A DNA stretch of 64,000 bases from Pseudomonas sp. ATCC PTA-122608 (GCF_001952855.1 NZ_LPNO01000009.1:19720-83719); one strand, 5' to 3'. Positions 27,352-36,832 are shown, numbered from the stretch's first letter. The notes: generated by a model not told the origin, from the letters alone. Made by a program: numbers and translations.

Positions 27352-27663
27352 ATGCGTTTTACCTCGACTTTCGCCCTTGCCGCATCCCTGACCCTCATGT
27401 CCCTGGGTGCGCACGCCGCAGCCCCGTCGAACTGGCCCGCCGGTGCACGGGACAGCTTCATCAAGGATTGCAGTTCAGCCGCCCAGCAAAGCGTTGATGC
27501 CAAAACCGCCAAAGACCATTGTGAATGTGGCGCGGACAAGATCAATGCCGAATTGAGCAGTGCCGAGATCAAAGAGCTCATGACCAATCAGAACGCGAGC
27601 CCCGAGCTGAAGAACAAAGCTGTTGCGGCAATTTCGTCCTGCAAAGTCGTGAAGAAAAAGTAA
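27352..27663 (+). CDS. Small exported protein with four cysteines
   Basis: A 103-residue protein with a signal peptide (MRFTSTFALAASLTLMSLGA, cleavage after AHA). The mature part has four cysteines in DCSS, HCEC and SSCK contexts, a spacing that allows two disulfides in the periplasm, and a helical charged C-terminal half ending KVVKKK. ATG at 27352 follows CCAGGAGCATTTC. I do not recognise the family. It is a single-gene unit, followed by a good terminator. Confidence 0.75.
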   Translation: MRFTSTFALAASLTLMSLGAHAAAPSNWPAGARDSFIKDCSSAAQQSVDAKTAKDHCECGADKINAELSSAEIKELMTNQNASPELKNKAVAAISSCKVVKKK

Positions 27664-27773
27664 TTTTCACACCCCACCAGACCGGATAAAGGACCAAAAA
27701 ACGCCCTGAAAACTGCCATTTCTCACAAATTACGCAGCTTTTACGGCTTTTTTTACCAACTGATATTTCGCCT

Positions 27774-27798
27774 AAAAGCCCCGTAGTTCGGGGCTTTT
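27774..27798 (+). terminator. Rho-independent terminator
   Basis: A perfect 10-bp stem AAAAGCCCCG/CGGGGCTTTT with a TAGTT loop. The T-containing arms make it usable on both strands. It closes the small exported protein unit and isolates the cold-shock gene. Confidence 0.85.
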
Positions 27799-27952
27799 AG
27801 CCAACCAAGGCATGAAACACAACACGATTGATTAGCAAACAATGCCTTGGGGGGGCTCCCAAGTCGAACATTTCGACTATGATAGCTCGGTGTGCCCAGT
27901 TGGCCTGAGCAGCACAGCACTACTGAAAATATATGTTTCTTGGAGATACACC

Positions 27953-28165
27953 ATGTCTAATCGCCAAACCGGCACCGTTAAATGGTTCAACGATGAAAAA
28001 GGCTTCGGCTTCATCACTCCTCAAGGTGGCGGTGACGACCTGTTCGTACACTTCAAAGCTATCGAAAGCGACGGTTTCAAAAGCCTGAAAGAAGGCCAAA
28101 CCGTTTCCTTCGTGGCTGAGAAAGGCCAAAAGGGTATGCAAGCTGCACAGGTTCGCGCAGAGTAA
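27953..28165 (+). CDS. Cold-shock domain protein (CspA family)
   Basis: A 70-residue single cold-shock domain starting [23 protein letters not shown]1 (KGFGFI) and RNP2 (LFVHF) RNA-binding motifs are intact. Proteins of this size bind single-stranded RNA and act as RNA chaperones. ATG at 27953 follows TTGGAGATACACC. The region upstream contains a good -10-like TATGAT near 27878-27883, which would give a 5' leader of roughly 65 nt, shorter than that of E. coli cspA. It may be a constitutive or a cold-induced member; sequence alone does not decide. Confidence 0.95.
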   Translation: MSNRQTGTVKWFNDEKGFGFITPQGGGDDLFVHFKAIESDGFKSLKEGQTVSFVAEKGQKGMQAAQVRAE

Positions 28166-28186
28166 TTCCGCGCAGAACTAAAAAAA

Positions 28187-28211
28187 CCCCGTCCATGTGA
28201 CGGGGTTTTTT
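28187..28211. terminator. Bidirectional terminator between the cold-shock gene and the I78-type lipoprotein
   Basis: Stem CCCCGTC/GACGGGG with a CATGT loop, flanked by six or more A residues on one side and six T residues on the other. It terminates the plus-strand cold-shock gene and the minus-strand lipoprotein gene. Confidence 0.9.
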
Positions 28212-28238
28212 ATGGCCTGGAGAAAAGCGCTGAAGCAA

Positions 28239-28559
28239 TCAGCCGCAATTGACGCGATTGATCACCAAGTTGTCATCGGTATTAAGGTTCAGGCGATCGG
28301 AACGGTATTCCAGGGTTACCATGTCGTCTGGCTTGAGAATGCGTGCGTTCTGCGCACCGGCGCGGCTACGGGCCTGTTCCAGTAGTTGTGGCGAAGCCTT
28401 CTGGCCGATTGCGAACTCGGCAGCCTTCGCCTCACAGCGGCTATGACCAGCATCGGTCACGGCAGTGTCTTTGGCTGGCTCAGAGGTACCCGGGGTGCTG
28501 CAACCCGTCAAGACAAGCGCAGTCAACAAAGTACCGAATGATGCGAGCTTCCAAGGCAT
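28239..28559 (-). CDS. I78-family peptidase-inhibitor-like lipoprotein
   Basis: A 106-residue protein with a lipoprotein signal (LLTALVLTGCS, lipid Cys in LTGC at about residue 20). The C-terminal domain contains ARSRAGAQNARILKPDDMVT and YRSDRLNL, then NLVINRVNCG. This is the fold and motif pattern of the potato-inhibitor-like I78 family. Members are small secreted or outer-membrane proteins proposed to inhibit serine proteases. It is a single gene sharing a terminator with the cold-shock gene. Confidence 0.8.
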   Translation of the reverse strand: MPWKLASFGTLLTALVLTGCSTPGTSEPAKDTAVTDAGHSRCEAKAAEFAIGQKASPQLLEQARSRAGAQNARILKPDDMVTLEYRSDRLNLNTDDNLVINRVNCG

Positions 28560-28706
28560 GAAGCCTCCTTTAAGAAAAAATGGGCAGAGACCGTGCGACC
28601 GCGGTTTGGCCGATTGGTTTCCGAATTGTCACAATTGGCCGTTGGCCAGTCTGCCTGAGTCGGCGCTGGGCGCCAGCGAATCAATCGTCACCAGATATGA
28701 ACGCGC

Positions 28707-29012
28707 TCAGTAGATGTCGATGTAATCAAACGGCGGCGTCGGCCAGTTCTGCTTGAGCGCATTGAAAATCTGCATCACCCACACCTCGTCGCTGGCTGCG
28801 ACGTTGCCAACATAACCGGAACCCGCCGCCCAGGTTTCGAGACGAAACAGCAGGCCATCGATATCAACACCGCCCACCACGCCCGAAGAGATGTAGGCAA
28901 TGCCGGCTTTGGTGACGCGCAATTGGGTGTGAACGTTGTCACTGGCGCAGGCCAGCAACTGTTTCACAGCCTCCAGCGTCAGGTTCTCGGGGTTGTTCAA
29001 ATCGATCTGCAC
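28707..29012 (-). CDS. Conserved small protein of unknown function
   Basis: A 101-residue cytoplasmic-looking protein with a GTG start (29012) after an AGGG-containing site. It has QIDLNNPENLTLEAVKQLLA at the N-terminus and ends in PFDYIDIY. It lacks a signal peptide and membrane segments. I do not recognise a domain. The codon use and length fit a real gene; it is divergent from the 70-residue gene at 29156. Confidence 0.65.
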   Translation of the reverse strand: MQIDLNNPENLTLEAVKQLLACASDNVHTQLRVTKAGIAYISSGVVGGVDIDGLLFRLETWAAGSGYVGNVAASDEVWVMQIFNALKQNWPTPPFDYIDIY

Positions 29013-29155
29013 GCGGTTTGCCCTGGCAATTAAACAGGCGGACAGTGTCGCACAGCCCTCCCCTCATGCCTAAGTAGCAGTGCCAAACGCTGCGCAAAAT
29101 GGTTAACTCCACTCGCAAGACAGCACCAACCGCCTTCCAGCCTCGCGAGACACCC

Positions 29156-29368
29156 ATGACCATCGTTACGATCCACGCCGACATCAAAGCCAAGTGGCCC
29201 CAAGGGCAAAGCTCCTATAGCCCGGGCAGCCCGGAGGAGTTGGCAATCATCGGTATCGACCTGCTGGTCAAGGAGCTGGGAACTCAGGCCGCGCAGGCAT
29301 TTATCGGCCAGGTATTCGAGAAATACCCGGCCGATCATATGGGGGCACCAGACCCCGAGCGCGAATAA
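29156..29368 (+). CDS. Small conserved protein of unknown function
   Basis: A 70-residue soluble protein, MTIVTIHADIKAKWPQGQSS at the start and acidic at the end (PDPERE). ATG at 29156 is preferred to an upstream ATG at 29099 because of the CGAGACACCC context and the composition change, but the ribosome site is weak. No family is recognised. It ends 33 bp before the convergent nucleoside hydrolase. Confidence 0.6.
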   Translation: MTIVTIHADIKAKWPQGQSSYSPGSPEELAIIGIDLLVKELGTQAAQAFIGQVFEKYPADHMGAPDPERE

Positions 29369-29401
29369 GACCCGGCCGACGAACGCCGACCGGTAAACCG
29401 C

Positions 29402-30430
29402 TTACTTCAGGCGACCAAGACGCTCGGTCAGCAGATCGAAGAAGCCTTGGGCATCGCCGTTTTCAACCCAGAACGCGTTCTTCGGTTGTTTCAGGCCGTC
29501 GTACCAATCTACGATGGTTTGGCCGAAGGTCGGGCCTTCACGGCTGTCCACCACCACATTGACTTCACGGCCGCTGAACAGCGAAGGCTTGAGCAGGTAG
29601 GCAATGACAGTAGCGTCATGCACCGGGCCACCCGGGATGCCGTAGTGCTCCATATCGCCTTTGACGTATTCATTGAGAATATCGCCCACCACCTTGCTCG
29701 CGTTGTTGTTCAACGCAGCGATTTGCTTCAGGCGTGCTTCACTGGTCAGGACCTTGTGGGTCACGTCCAATGGCAGGTAAGTCAGCTTGACGCCGCTTTT
29801 GAGCACGATCTCGGCCGCGATCGGATCGGCGAACAGGTTGAACTCAGCCACCGGCGTGATATTGCCGCCGTTGAAGTGCGCGCCCCCCATCACTACCACT
29901 TCCTTGATGCCTTGAGTGATCTCCGGCGCCTGAGTCAATGCCAGCGCCAGGTTGGTCTGCGGGCCGAGCATGGCGATGGTGATGCTGTGGGGCTTGGCGG
30001 TGCTCAGGGTCTTGATCAGGTAATCAACGGCATTGCCTTCGGCCAGGCCTTTCTTCGGCTCATGCACGGTGACGCCGGAGATGCCTTCCTTGCCGTGGAT
30101 GTTTTCGGCGTAGATCGGCGTGCGCAGCATCGGTTTTGGTGCACCGGCGTATACCGGGATTTCCTCGCGCCCTGCCCACTCGCGAGCCAGGCGCGCATTG
30201 CGGGAGGTCTTGTCCAGGCGCACGTTACCGGCAACGGTGGTCAGCGCGCGGATGTTCAGCTCATCGGGCGAAGCCATGGCGAACAGCAAGGCCACCACAT
30301 CGTCCGCACCGGGGTCGGTATCGATGATCAGGTCGATTTTTTCCGCCGCGTGGGCGCTTGCAGCAGTTAGGAAGGACAAAAGCAGCACACTCCGGAAAAG
30401 GTGTCGCAGGGTTTGGGTACCACGTTGCAT
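29402..30430 (-). CDS. Periplasmic inosine/uridine-preferring nucleoside hydrolase
   Basis: A 342-residue nucleoside hydrolase with the calcium-binding N-terminal motif DLIIDTDPGADDVVAL and a second acidic site near PVHDATVIAYL. The N-terminus is a clear signal peptide (RSVLLLSFLTAASAHA, cleavage before AEKID), so the enzyme works in the periplasm. It splits ribonucleosides into base and ribose. It is the last gene of the rbs operon, 25 bp after rbsD, which provides ribose uptake and phosphorylation, so external nucleosides can be used as ribose sources. Confidence 0.9.
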   Translation of the reverse strand: MQRGTQTLRHLFRSVLLLSFLTAASAHAAEKIDLIIDTDPGADDVVALLFAMASPDELNIRALTTVAGNVRLDKTSRNARLAREWAGREEIPVYAGAPKPMLRTPIYAENIHGKEGISGVTVHEPKKGLAEGNAVDYLIKTLSTAKPHSITIAMLGPQTNLALALTQAPEITQGIKEVVVMGGAHFNGGNITPVAEFNLFADPIAAEIVLKSGVKLTYLPLDVTHKVLTSEARLKQIAALNNNASKVVGDILNEYVKGDMEHYGIPGGPVHDATVIAYLLKPSLFSGREVNVVVDSREGPTFGQTIVDWYDGLKQPKNAFWVENGDAQGFFDLLTERLGRLK

Positions 30431-30455
30431 GACGCACTCCTTGTCGTTGGGAATT

Positions 30456-30860
30456 CTAGAACGTTACGCCGGAGACCAGCGCGATATTGCAGTAAGGCTG
30501 GCACTCACCGGTGCGCACCACCGCCCTCGCCTTGCGGCTGAGCTGCTTGAACTCTTCATGGCTGAGCAGGCGGCGCTCGCCGAGGGCGGCCTGTTCGGTC
30601 AGGGTATTGAGATCAGCCAGGGCCGGCGGTTGCTTGAGCAGGATTTCTTCCGCCAGCACATGGCTTTCCACCTGCATTTCGCTGAGAACAATGCGCAAGG
30701 TGCTGACGAAATCCGGGATGCCTTTGGTCAGCGCCAGGTCGATCAGCTCAACGCCAGGCGGCACCGGCAGGCCGGCATCACCGATCACCAGAATGTCGCC
30801 GTGGCCAAGGGATGCGATCACCCGCGACAGCGCGATATTAAGCAAGGGAGTCTTTTTCAT
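30456..30860 (-). CDS. rbsD: D-ribose pyranase
   Basis: A 134-residue RbsD starting [20 protein letters not shown], with the catalytic-region HGD motif ([18 protein letters not shown]). It interconverts pyranose and furanose ribose to supply ribokinase. It overlaps rbsK by 4 bp (ATGA). Confidence 0.95.
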   Translation of the reverse strand: MKKTPLLNIALSRVIASLGHGDILVIGDAGLPVPPGVELIDLALTKGIPDFVSTLRIVLSEMQVESHVLAEEILLKQPPALADLNTLTEQAALGERRLLSHEEFKQLSRKARAVVRTGECQPYCNIALVSGVTF

Positions 30861-31774
30861 GAGGACACTAAACCTTGCACGTCATGCAATGTAGGAATGG
30901 ACGGTTGCGCACCGGCACGGGTGACCGACAGCGCAGCAGCCGCCTGGCCAAAACGAATGGCCTCAGACTCGCTTTTACCGTTAGCCAGTGCCGCCGCAAA
31001 ACCACCGACGAAGGTGTCACCGGCAGCGGTGGTATCGACCGCCTTGACCTTGGGCGCCACCAAGTGCTCAAAGCCTTGGCCATCGGTAAACAATGCGCCC
31101 TCGGAGCCGAGGGTAATGATGACTTTACCGGCACCGGCCTTGATCAGGTGCGTGGCGGCGACCTTGGCGCTGTCCAGTGAATCCACCACTACGCCACTCA
31201 AGGCCGAGGCTTCGCTTTCGTTGGGAATCAGGTAATCGATGGCGGCGTACCAATCCTCAGGCAGCGGACCACTGGCCGGCGCAGGGTTGAGAATCACCGT
31301 CTTGCCCAGTTCGCGACCGCGTTTGAGGGCATGGCCAACAGTCTCCATCGGCGTCTCAAGCTGGCAGACAATCACGTCGGCAGCCTGCAGCACGCTGTCA
31401 AAGGTCTGTAATTTGGCGGGGGTCAATTCGCCATTGCTGCCGGCGACGATGACAATCGCATTCTGGCTGCTGTCATCCACCACGATCAGCGCCACACCGC
31501 TGGAGCCGTCGACGGTGCTGACGGCTTGGCAATCGATACCTTCCACCAACAGTGCGTCGCGCAATTGCGCGCCATAGGCATCGGTGCCCACGCAACCGAC
31601 CATCGCGACTTCGGCCCCAAGACGCGCCGAAGCGACCGCCTGGTTTGCGCCCTTGCCGCCGGGAACGGTGGAAAACGATTGGCCGATCAGGGTTTCACCT
31701 GCGCGGGGCAGCCGGCTGGCCCGGGTGACCAGGTCCATGTTCAGGCTGCCTATTACCACTACTTTTGCTGGCAT
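30857..31774 (-). CDS. rbsK: Ribokinase
   Basis: A 305-residue PfkB-family sugar kinase. The N-terminal motif [20 protein letters not shown] and the [10 protein letters not shown] segment bind ribose. The C-terminal signature [18 protein letters not shown] carries the anion hole and catalytic Asp. It phosphorylates ribose to ribose 5-phosphate in the cytoplasm. It lies between rbsR and rbsD in a single operon. Confidence 0.97.
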   Translation of the reverse strand: MPAKVVVIGSLNMDLVTRASRLPRAGETLIGQSFSTVPGGKGANQAVASARLGAEVAMVGCVGTDAYGAQLRDALLVEGIDCQAVSTVDGSSGVALIVVDDSSQNAIVIVAGSNGELTPAKLQTFDSVLQAADVIVCQLETPMETVGHALKRGRELGKTVILNPAPASGPLPEDWYAAIDYLIPNESEASALSGVVVDSLDSAKVAATHLIKAGAGKVIITLGSEGALFTDGQGFEHLVAPKVKAVDTTAAGDTFVGGFAAALANGKSESEAIRFGQAAAALSVTRAGAQPSIPTLHDVQGLVSS

Positions 31775-31797
31775 ACATCAGTACTCATCAATTCGGT

Positions 31798-32820
31798 TCA
31801 GCGGTATTGGGCAAATACGCCGGTCAACGGCGCCGTCGACTCGCGCAGGACAATACTCGGCGTCACGATGCGTTGATCGATCGGCAATTGGGGTGTCGCA
31901 ATTCGTCGCAGTAAAAGCTCGGCGGCCATCTCTCCCAGTTGCAGGATCGACTGGCCCACCGTGGTCAGCGCCGGGTACACGTACTGGCTCATTTGAATAT
32001 CATCGAACCCGATCACCGACAGCTCGCCAGGCACCCGGATATTACGCTCGGCCGCCGCGCGCAATACGCCGAAGCCGATCATGTCGTTGCCGGCAAAAAT
32101 CGCGCTGGGGGGATTATCCGCCAGCAATTGCGCCGCCGCCGCATACCCGCCGGTACTGGTGAAATCACTCTCCAGCACGCGGCCGGCCGGTACTTCAAGC
32201 CCGGCCTCGGCCAGGGCGCGGTAATAGCCCGCCATACGCATCTGCGCCACGCGGGTATGGCTCGGGCCACCAATGCAGGCAATGTCGCGGTGCCCCAAAT
32301 CCAGCAAGTGCCGGGTCGCCAGGTAAGCGCCCTGTTCGTGGTCGATGCGCACCAGGTCCACATCGATCCCGTCGAGCGCGCGGTCGACGATGACCATCGG
32401 CGTACGCACCGCTTTCAGGCCCGTTGCCAGGCCGCTGTCATCACCGCCCACGGAGGTCACGATCAAACCGTCGATGCGTTTTTCAAGCAGCACCCTTAAA
32501 TAGCTACGCTGCTTCTCGGCATTATCGTCGGAGTTGCAGAGGATCACGCAATAGCCATTCCGCTCGCAGTAATCCTCGATGCCCCTGGCCAGTTCCGCAA
32601 AATACGGGTTGAGGCTGTTGGGCACCAACAGGCCAATGGTCGCGGTGGTCTTGGCCTTCAGCGATCGCGCGACCGCACTGGGCACGTAGTCGAGCTGCTT
32701 GATAGCCGCCTCGACCTTGATCCGTACCGGCTCGCTGACCGGGCGCGTCTTGTTCACCACATGGGACACCGTGGTGTAGGAAATTCCCGCAAGCGCCGCC
32801 ACATCCTTGATCGTTGCCAT
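31798..32820 (-). CDS. rbsR: LacI-family ribose repressor
   Basis: A 340-residue LacI/GalR regulator: helix-turn-helix and hinge MATIKDVAALAGISYTTVSH at the N-terminus, then SAVARSLKAKTT and a periplasmic-binding-like effector domain. It is inside the operon it most likely controls, between rbsC (3-bp gap) and rbsK. A palindromic LacI-type site before rbsB (36495-36508) is its likely operator, so the operon would be autoregulated. Confidence 0.93.
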   Translation of the reverse strand: MATIKDVAALAGISYTTVSHVVNKTRPVSEPVRIKVEAAIKQLDYVPSAVARSLKAKTTATIGLLVPNSLNPYFAELARGIEDYCERNGYCVILCNSDDNAEKQRSYLRVLLEKRIDGLIVTSVGGDDSGLATGLKAVRTPMVIVDRALDGIDVDLVRIDHEQGAYLATRHLLDLGHRDIACIGGPSHTRVAQMRMAGYYRALAEAGLEVPAGRVLESDFTSTGGYAAAAQLLADNPPSAIFAGNDMIGFGVLRAAAERNIRVPGELSVIGFDDIQMSQYVYPALTTVGQSILQLGEMAAELLLRRIATPQLPIDQRIVTPSIVLRESTAPLTGVFAQYR

Positions 32821-32823
32821 GGC

Positions 32824-33801
32824 TCAAGCTCGCCGACTGGCGCGCTGGCTGCGGTAAGTATCCAGCACCACCGCGATCACGATCACGGCACCGGTAATGA
32901 TACGTTTGGTCGGTTCGGTGGCGCCAATCTGCGCCAGCCCTGCCGCAAGTACCGAGATAATCAGCACGCCGAAGAAGGTACTGATCACCGAGCCACGCCC
33001 GCCCATCAGGCTGGTGCCGCCAATCACCACGGCGGCAATCACTTGCAGCTCCAGGCCGGAACCGGCGTTTGGATCCGCCGCTTCCAGGCGTGAAATCTGG
33101 AACAGTGCCGCCACGCCGGCCAGCAGGCCCATCAGGCTGAACACCAGGATCTTGTAGGGCTTTGGATTGATACCGGCCAGGCGCACGGCCTCTTCGTTGG
33201 TGCCGATGCCGATCAGGTAGCGACCGAACACGGTACGCGTCAGCACAAGCTGCGCGGCGATGATCACCAGCAACGCGATGATGAACGAAGGCGAAATCCC
33301 GAAGGCCACCGGGTTGGACAGCCAGGCGAACGAATCACCAATGTATGCGGTGCGCGAGCCGGTCATCTGGTACGCCACGCCGCGGGCCATTTCCAGCACG
33401 CCGAGGGACACGATGAACGACGGTATGCGCCAGGCCACGGTGATGGAACCAGTAATGGTCCCGGCCAACGCGGCGCAGCCCATGCCCAATATGGCTGCCG
33501 GCAACACACTCCAGCCCCAGCCGAGAATTGCCACGCTGACAGCCGATGCAGCAAGAGCCAGCACCGAGCCTACGGAAAGGTCGATGCCGCCGATGATCAG
33601 TACGAAGGTCATGCCGACCGCCAACACCATCAGGTCGGGAATCTGGTTGGCCAGGGTGCTGAAGGTGTCGTACGAGAGGAAGTGATCGCTCAGGAACGAG
33701 AACAACGCGATCATCGCCAGCAAAGCACCGGCCAGGCCCAGGTAAGTGCCCAGGCCGTAGAAGTTGCCGCCACGTTTTGCGGGGGAGGAAGTGGTTTTCA
33801 T
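32824..33801 (-). CDS. rbsC: Ribose ABC transporter permease
   Basis: A 325-residue inner-membrane permease with about eight to ten membrane segments, and the family motif LIIGGIDLSVGSVLALAAS. A second conserved stretch is VIGGTSLMGGRGSVISTFFG. It forms the channel with RbsA and RbsB. Start ATG overlaps the rbsA stop by 4 bp. Confidence 0.96.
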   Translation of the reverse strand: MKTTSSPAKRGGNFYGLGTYLGLAGALLAMIALFSFLSDHFLSYDTFSTLANQIPDLMVLAVGMTFVLIIGGIDLSVGSVLALAASAVSVAILGWGWSVLPAAILGMGCAALAGTITGSITVAWRIPSFIVSLGVLEMARGVAYQMTGSRTAYIGDSFAWLSNPVAFGISPSFIIALLVIIAAQLVLTRTVFGRYLIGIGTNEEAVRLAGINPKPYKILVFSLMGLLAGVAALFQISRLEAADPNAGSGLELQVIAAVVIGGTSLMGGRGSVISTFFGVLIISVLAAGLAQIGATEPTKRIITGAVIVIAVVLDTYRSQRASRRA

Positions 33802-35351
33802 GGGGTATTCCTAGGCGCTGCGTCGTTGAGCAGCGCATCACGTTTCTGATAGCCGGCAAATGCAGCCGCAAGCAATTCGTCCTGGGTCCAGCTGTCGCGC
33901 TCGAAGGTCTCGATCAGGCGCCCGGCGGAAAGCACGCCGATGCGGTCACAGATCAGCATCAACTCACGCAGGTCGCTGGACACCACCACCAACGCCTTGC
34001 CCTGGCGGGTCAGGTCGCCGAGCAACGCATAAATATCGAATTTGGCGCCAACGTCGATGCCCCGGGTCGGCTCATCGAACAACATCACTTCGCAATCGCG
34101 CTCCAGCCAGCGACCAATCACCACCTTCTGCTGGTTACCGCCCGACAGCTCCGACACCAACTGCGCCGGGCTGGAACTGCGGATGCGCATGGCGTCGACC
34201 TGGCGCTTGGCCAAGGCGGTTTCGTCACGACTATTCACCAAGCCAGCGCTGGAGACCTTCGGCATGTTGCCCAAGGCAATATTGGCGCCGATGGATTGAG
34301 TCAGCAGCAGGCCTTCGCCTTTACGGTCCTCGGTGATCAGGGCGATGCCATGACCGACCGCATCGACGGGCGAACGAATGCTGACGACTTGCGCGGGGGT
34401 GCCCAGGGCCACCGTGCCGCTGTCGGCGATATCGGCACCGAAGATCAGGCGCAGCAACTCTGTACGGCCAGCACCGATCAGGCCGGAGATGCCGTAGATT
34501 TCGCCGGCACGCACTTCAAAGGACACGTCGCGGACCTTGTCCGAGCGGGTCAGGCCTTTTACCGTCAACAGCGGCGCGCCGATGGTGCGCGGGCCCAGGT
34601 CGATTTTCTCGCCCAGTTCGCGGCCCACCATCAGCGTGACCAGTTGCTCACTGTTGTAGTTGGCCATCGGCTCGACACACACCAGCTTGCCGTCACGCAG
34701 TACCGCAATGCGCTGGGCGACACGGGCGAGCTCTTCGAGCCGGTGAGAAATATAGATAATCGCCACGCCGCGGGCTTGCAGGCGGGTGATTTGTTCAAAC
34801 AGCATCTCGACTTCACGGGCGGTCAACATCGCCGTGGGTTCGTCGAGGATCAATACGTGGCAATCACCGATCAGGTTGCGGGCGATCTCGACCATCTGTT
34901 GGTGGCCGATGCCAAGGCTGCCGACCAGGGTGTCCGGGTCGATAGCGTCCAGGCCAACCTGGGCCATGGCTTCGATCGCGGCCTTGCGCAGTTGCTTGCG
35001 GCTGATCCAGCCACCGTGGCTTGGCAAGTTATCAAGGAAAAGGTTTTCGGCGACCGTCAGGGTCGGCAGCAGGTTGAGCTCCTGCATGACCATGCGGATG
35101 CCCTGCTCTTCAGCCTGGGTACGGCTGCCCGGCGTGTAGGCCTGGCCATTGAACTGCATCTGGCCGTCGGTCGGCGTGACGAGCCCGCCGATGATTTTCG
35201 ACAGGGTGCTTTTCCCCGCGCCATTCTCACCGGTAAGCGCCAACACTTCCCCACGATTGAGCGTCAGGGTGATGTCGGACAGAACCGGTTGGGCATAGGT
35301 CTTGCCGATACCGCTGACCGAGAGGACAGCGTTCGGTGCGGAAGATGACAT
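33798..35351 (-). CDS. rbsA: Ribose ABC transporter ATPase (two domains)
   Basis: A 517-residue sugar-importer ATPase with two ABC domains. The first has Walker A GENGAGKST and ILDEPTAML; the second is degenerate at Walker A (GLIGAGRTELLRLI), as is normal for RbsA/MglA, with LSGGNQQKVVIGRWLERDCE and FDEPTRGIDVG. It powers ribose import. Confidence 0.96.
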   Translation of the reverse strand: MSSSAPNAVLSVSGIGKTYAQPVLSDITLTLNRGEVLALTGENGAGKSTLSKIIGGLVTPTDGQMQFNGQAYTPGSRTQAEEQGIRMVMQELNLLPTLTVAENLFLDNLPSHGGWISRKQLRKAAIEAMAQVGLDAIDPDTLVGSLGIGHQQMVEIARNLIGDCHVLILDEPTAMLTAREVEMLFEQITRLQARGVAIIYISHRLEELARVAQRIAVLRDGKLVCVEPMANYNSEQLVTLMVGRELGEKIDLGPRTIGAPLLTVKGLTRSDKVRDVSFEVRAGEIYGISGLIGAGRTELLRLIFGADIADSGTVALGTPAQVVSIRSPVDAVGHGIALITEDRKGEGLLLTQSIGANIALGNMPKVSSAGLVNSRDETALAKRQVDAMRIRSSSPAQLVSELSGGNQQKVVIGRWLERDCEVMLFDEPTRGIDVGAKFDIYALLGDLTRQGKALVVVSSDLRELMLICDRIGVLSAGRLIETFERDSWTQDELLAAAFAGYQKRDALLNDAAPRNTP

Positions 35352-35409
35352 AGGAACGTCTCCAGGCGTCCGCTCGAGTGAGCGGACGCTGTTTGGTGCT
35401 GCCGGGGAA

Positions 35410-36369
35410 TTACTTCTTGAGGATGAGTTCGACCGGGGTTTCGATCATGCCATCCACAGAATCGACTTTTTCACCCTTGACCAGCTTCAGAGCATTCTGG
35501 ATACCGAAAACGGCTTGCTGGGCAGCCGCCTGGTCGGCGGTGGCCAGGACGCGGCCGTCCTGCAGCATCGGCTTGATAGCCTCGATGTTGTCGTAGCCAA
35601 CCACGAGCACTTTGCCGGCCTTGCCAGCGCCACGCACGGCGGAGACGGCGCCCAGGGCCATGTTGTCGTTACCGGCCAACAGTGCCTTGATGTTCGGGTT
35701 TGCCTGAAGCATGGCAGCGGCGATCGCGTTGCCCTTGTCGATTTCCCACTCGCCGGACTGGGTAGAAACGATCTTCATGCCAGCGGCATCCATCGCGTCC
35801 TTGAAGCCAGCGGTACGCTGTTGGGCGTTGGTGGTGGTAGACACACCTTCGATGATGCCCACCTGGTCACCCTTGGTGAGGTGCTTGGCCAGTTCTTCAC
35901 CGACCAGGCGTGCGCCTTTGCGGTTGTCAGGCCCTACGAATGGGATATCCAGGTTTTTGCTTTTCAGTACGTCCACATCGAGGCGGTTGTCGATGTTGAC
36001 GATCTTGATGCCCTTGTCCGAGGCCTTTTTCAGCACGGTGACCAAGGCTTTCGAGTCGGCAGGCGCAATGACAATCGCGTCAACCTTGGACAGGATCATC
36101 TGATTGACGATATCAATCTGCGCAGAGGTATCGGTTTCGTTCTTGATCCCGTTGGTGATCATGTCGAAATCGGCGGCGTGTTCTTTCTGGTAGGACTTGG
36201 CGCCGTCCTGCATGGTGACGAAGAATTCGTTGGCGAGGGATTTCATGACCAGGCCGACCTTGGGTTTGGCGGCGGTCTCGGCAGCAAATGCAGAGGAAAG
36301 AGGCAGGGCAGCGGATGCGGCAGCAAGCACAGCGACAGCAAGAAGACGTCCAGCGAATGGCAGCTTCAT
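35410..36369 (-). CDS. rbsB: Ribose-binding periplasmic protein
   Basis: A 319-residue sugar-binding protein with a signal peptide (LLAVAVLAAASAALPLSSAF then AAET). The mature part has VGLVMKSLANEFFVTMQDGA and VGYDNIEAIKPMLQDG, characteristic of the ribose/xylose binding family. It is the first gene of the operon, downstream of the RbsR operator candidate, and 58 bp before rbsA. Confidence 0.95.
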   Translation of the reverse strand: MKLPFAGRLLAVAVLAAASAALPLSSAFAAETAAKPKVGLVMKSLANEFFVTMQDGAKSYQKEHAADFDMITNGIKNETDTSAQIDIVNQMILSKVDAIVIAPADSKALVTVLKKASDKGIKIVNIDNRLDVDVLKSKNLDIPFVGPDNRKGARLVGEELAKHLTKGDQVGIIEGVSTTTNAQQRTAGFKDAMDAAGMKIVSTQSGEWEIDKGNAIAAAMLQANPNIKALLAGNDNMALGAVSAVRGAGKAGKVLVVGYDNIEAIKPMLQDGRVLATADQAAAQQAVFGIQNALKLVKGEKVDSVDGMIETPVELILKK

Positions 36370-36494
36370 GGGTTCACTCCGATCTTATGATTATTGTGAG
36401 CAACGCTTGCACCGAAGAACGCTTCGGCAGCCATCCCACCCGGGCGGCTGATACGAGCTTTCACGACACTCAGGGAGCACCCCGTGAAACATCT

Positions 36495-36508
36495 CGCAAA
36501 CGTTTGCG
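36495..36508. promoter_or_regulatory. LacI-type palindromic operator, probable RbsR site
   Basis: A 14-bp perfect palindrome CGCAAACGTTTGCG with the central CG typical of LacI/GalR operators. It lies 126 bp before rbsB, close to where the operon promoter should be. RbsR is encoded in the same operon. Confidence 0.75.
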
Positions 36509-36701
36509 TTAGGTCAAACTATGAGAAGCTTGTCGGGATTTGTCAACGGAAGAAAACAGCCTTTTGATGAATCCGCTCTACGCCCTGCCCTCTCGACCAT
36601 TGAGTGTTCTGCTTAAACATCAGCGGCGCCTGACCGTTCTCTAAAACGACAGGCTGCGGTGTGCCTGCCCCGTATTACTCCGTCTTTTTCCCGTCATCCT
36701 T

Positions 36702-36747
36702 TTCGGACAACCGAACAGCAACCCGGCGCTTTGTTCGGAAAGCCGGA
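36702..36747. promoter_or_regulatory. Two AauR-like response-regulator sites upstream of ansB
   Basis: TTCGGACAACCGAA (36702-36715) matches the inverted repeat TTCGG-N4-CCGAA reported for the acidic-amino-acid regulator AauR in pseudomonads. A second copy with one mismatch, TTCGGAAAGCCGGA, is at 36734-36747, 32 bp further on (three helical turns). Both are upstream of a sigma54 promoter, the position expected for an activator. Confidence 0.8.
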
Positions 36748-36832
36748 CGCGAAACGAAAAACCTTGCCTGAAAATCAAATAAAAATAGATATAAATCAAT
36801 AAGTTAAATTCTATTGAATAACAAAATACCGC

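Noticed and set aside
33777..35348. 523-codon plus-strand frame opposite rbsA
   Set aside because: Antisense shadow with low-complexity composition.
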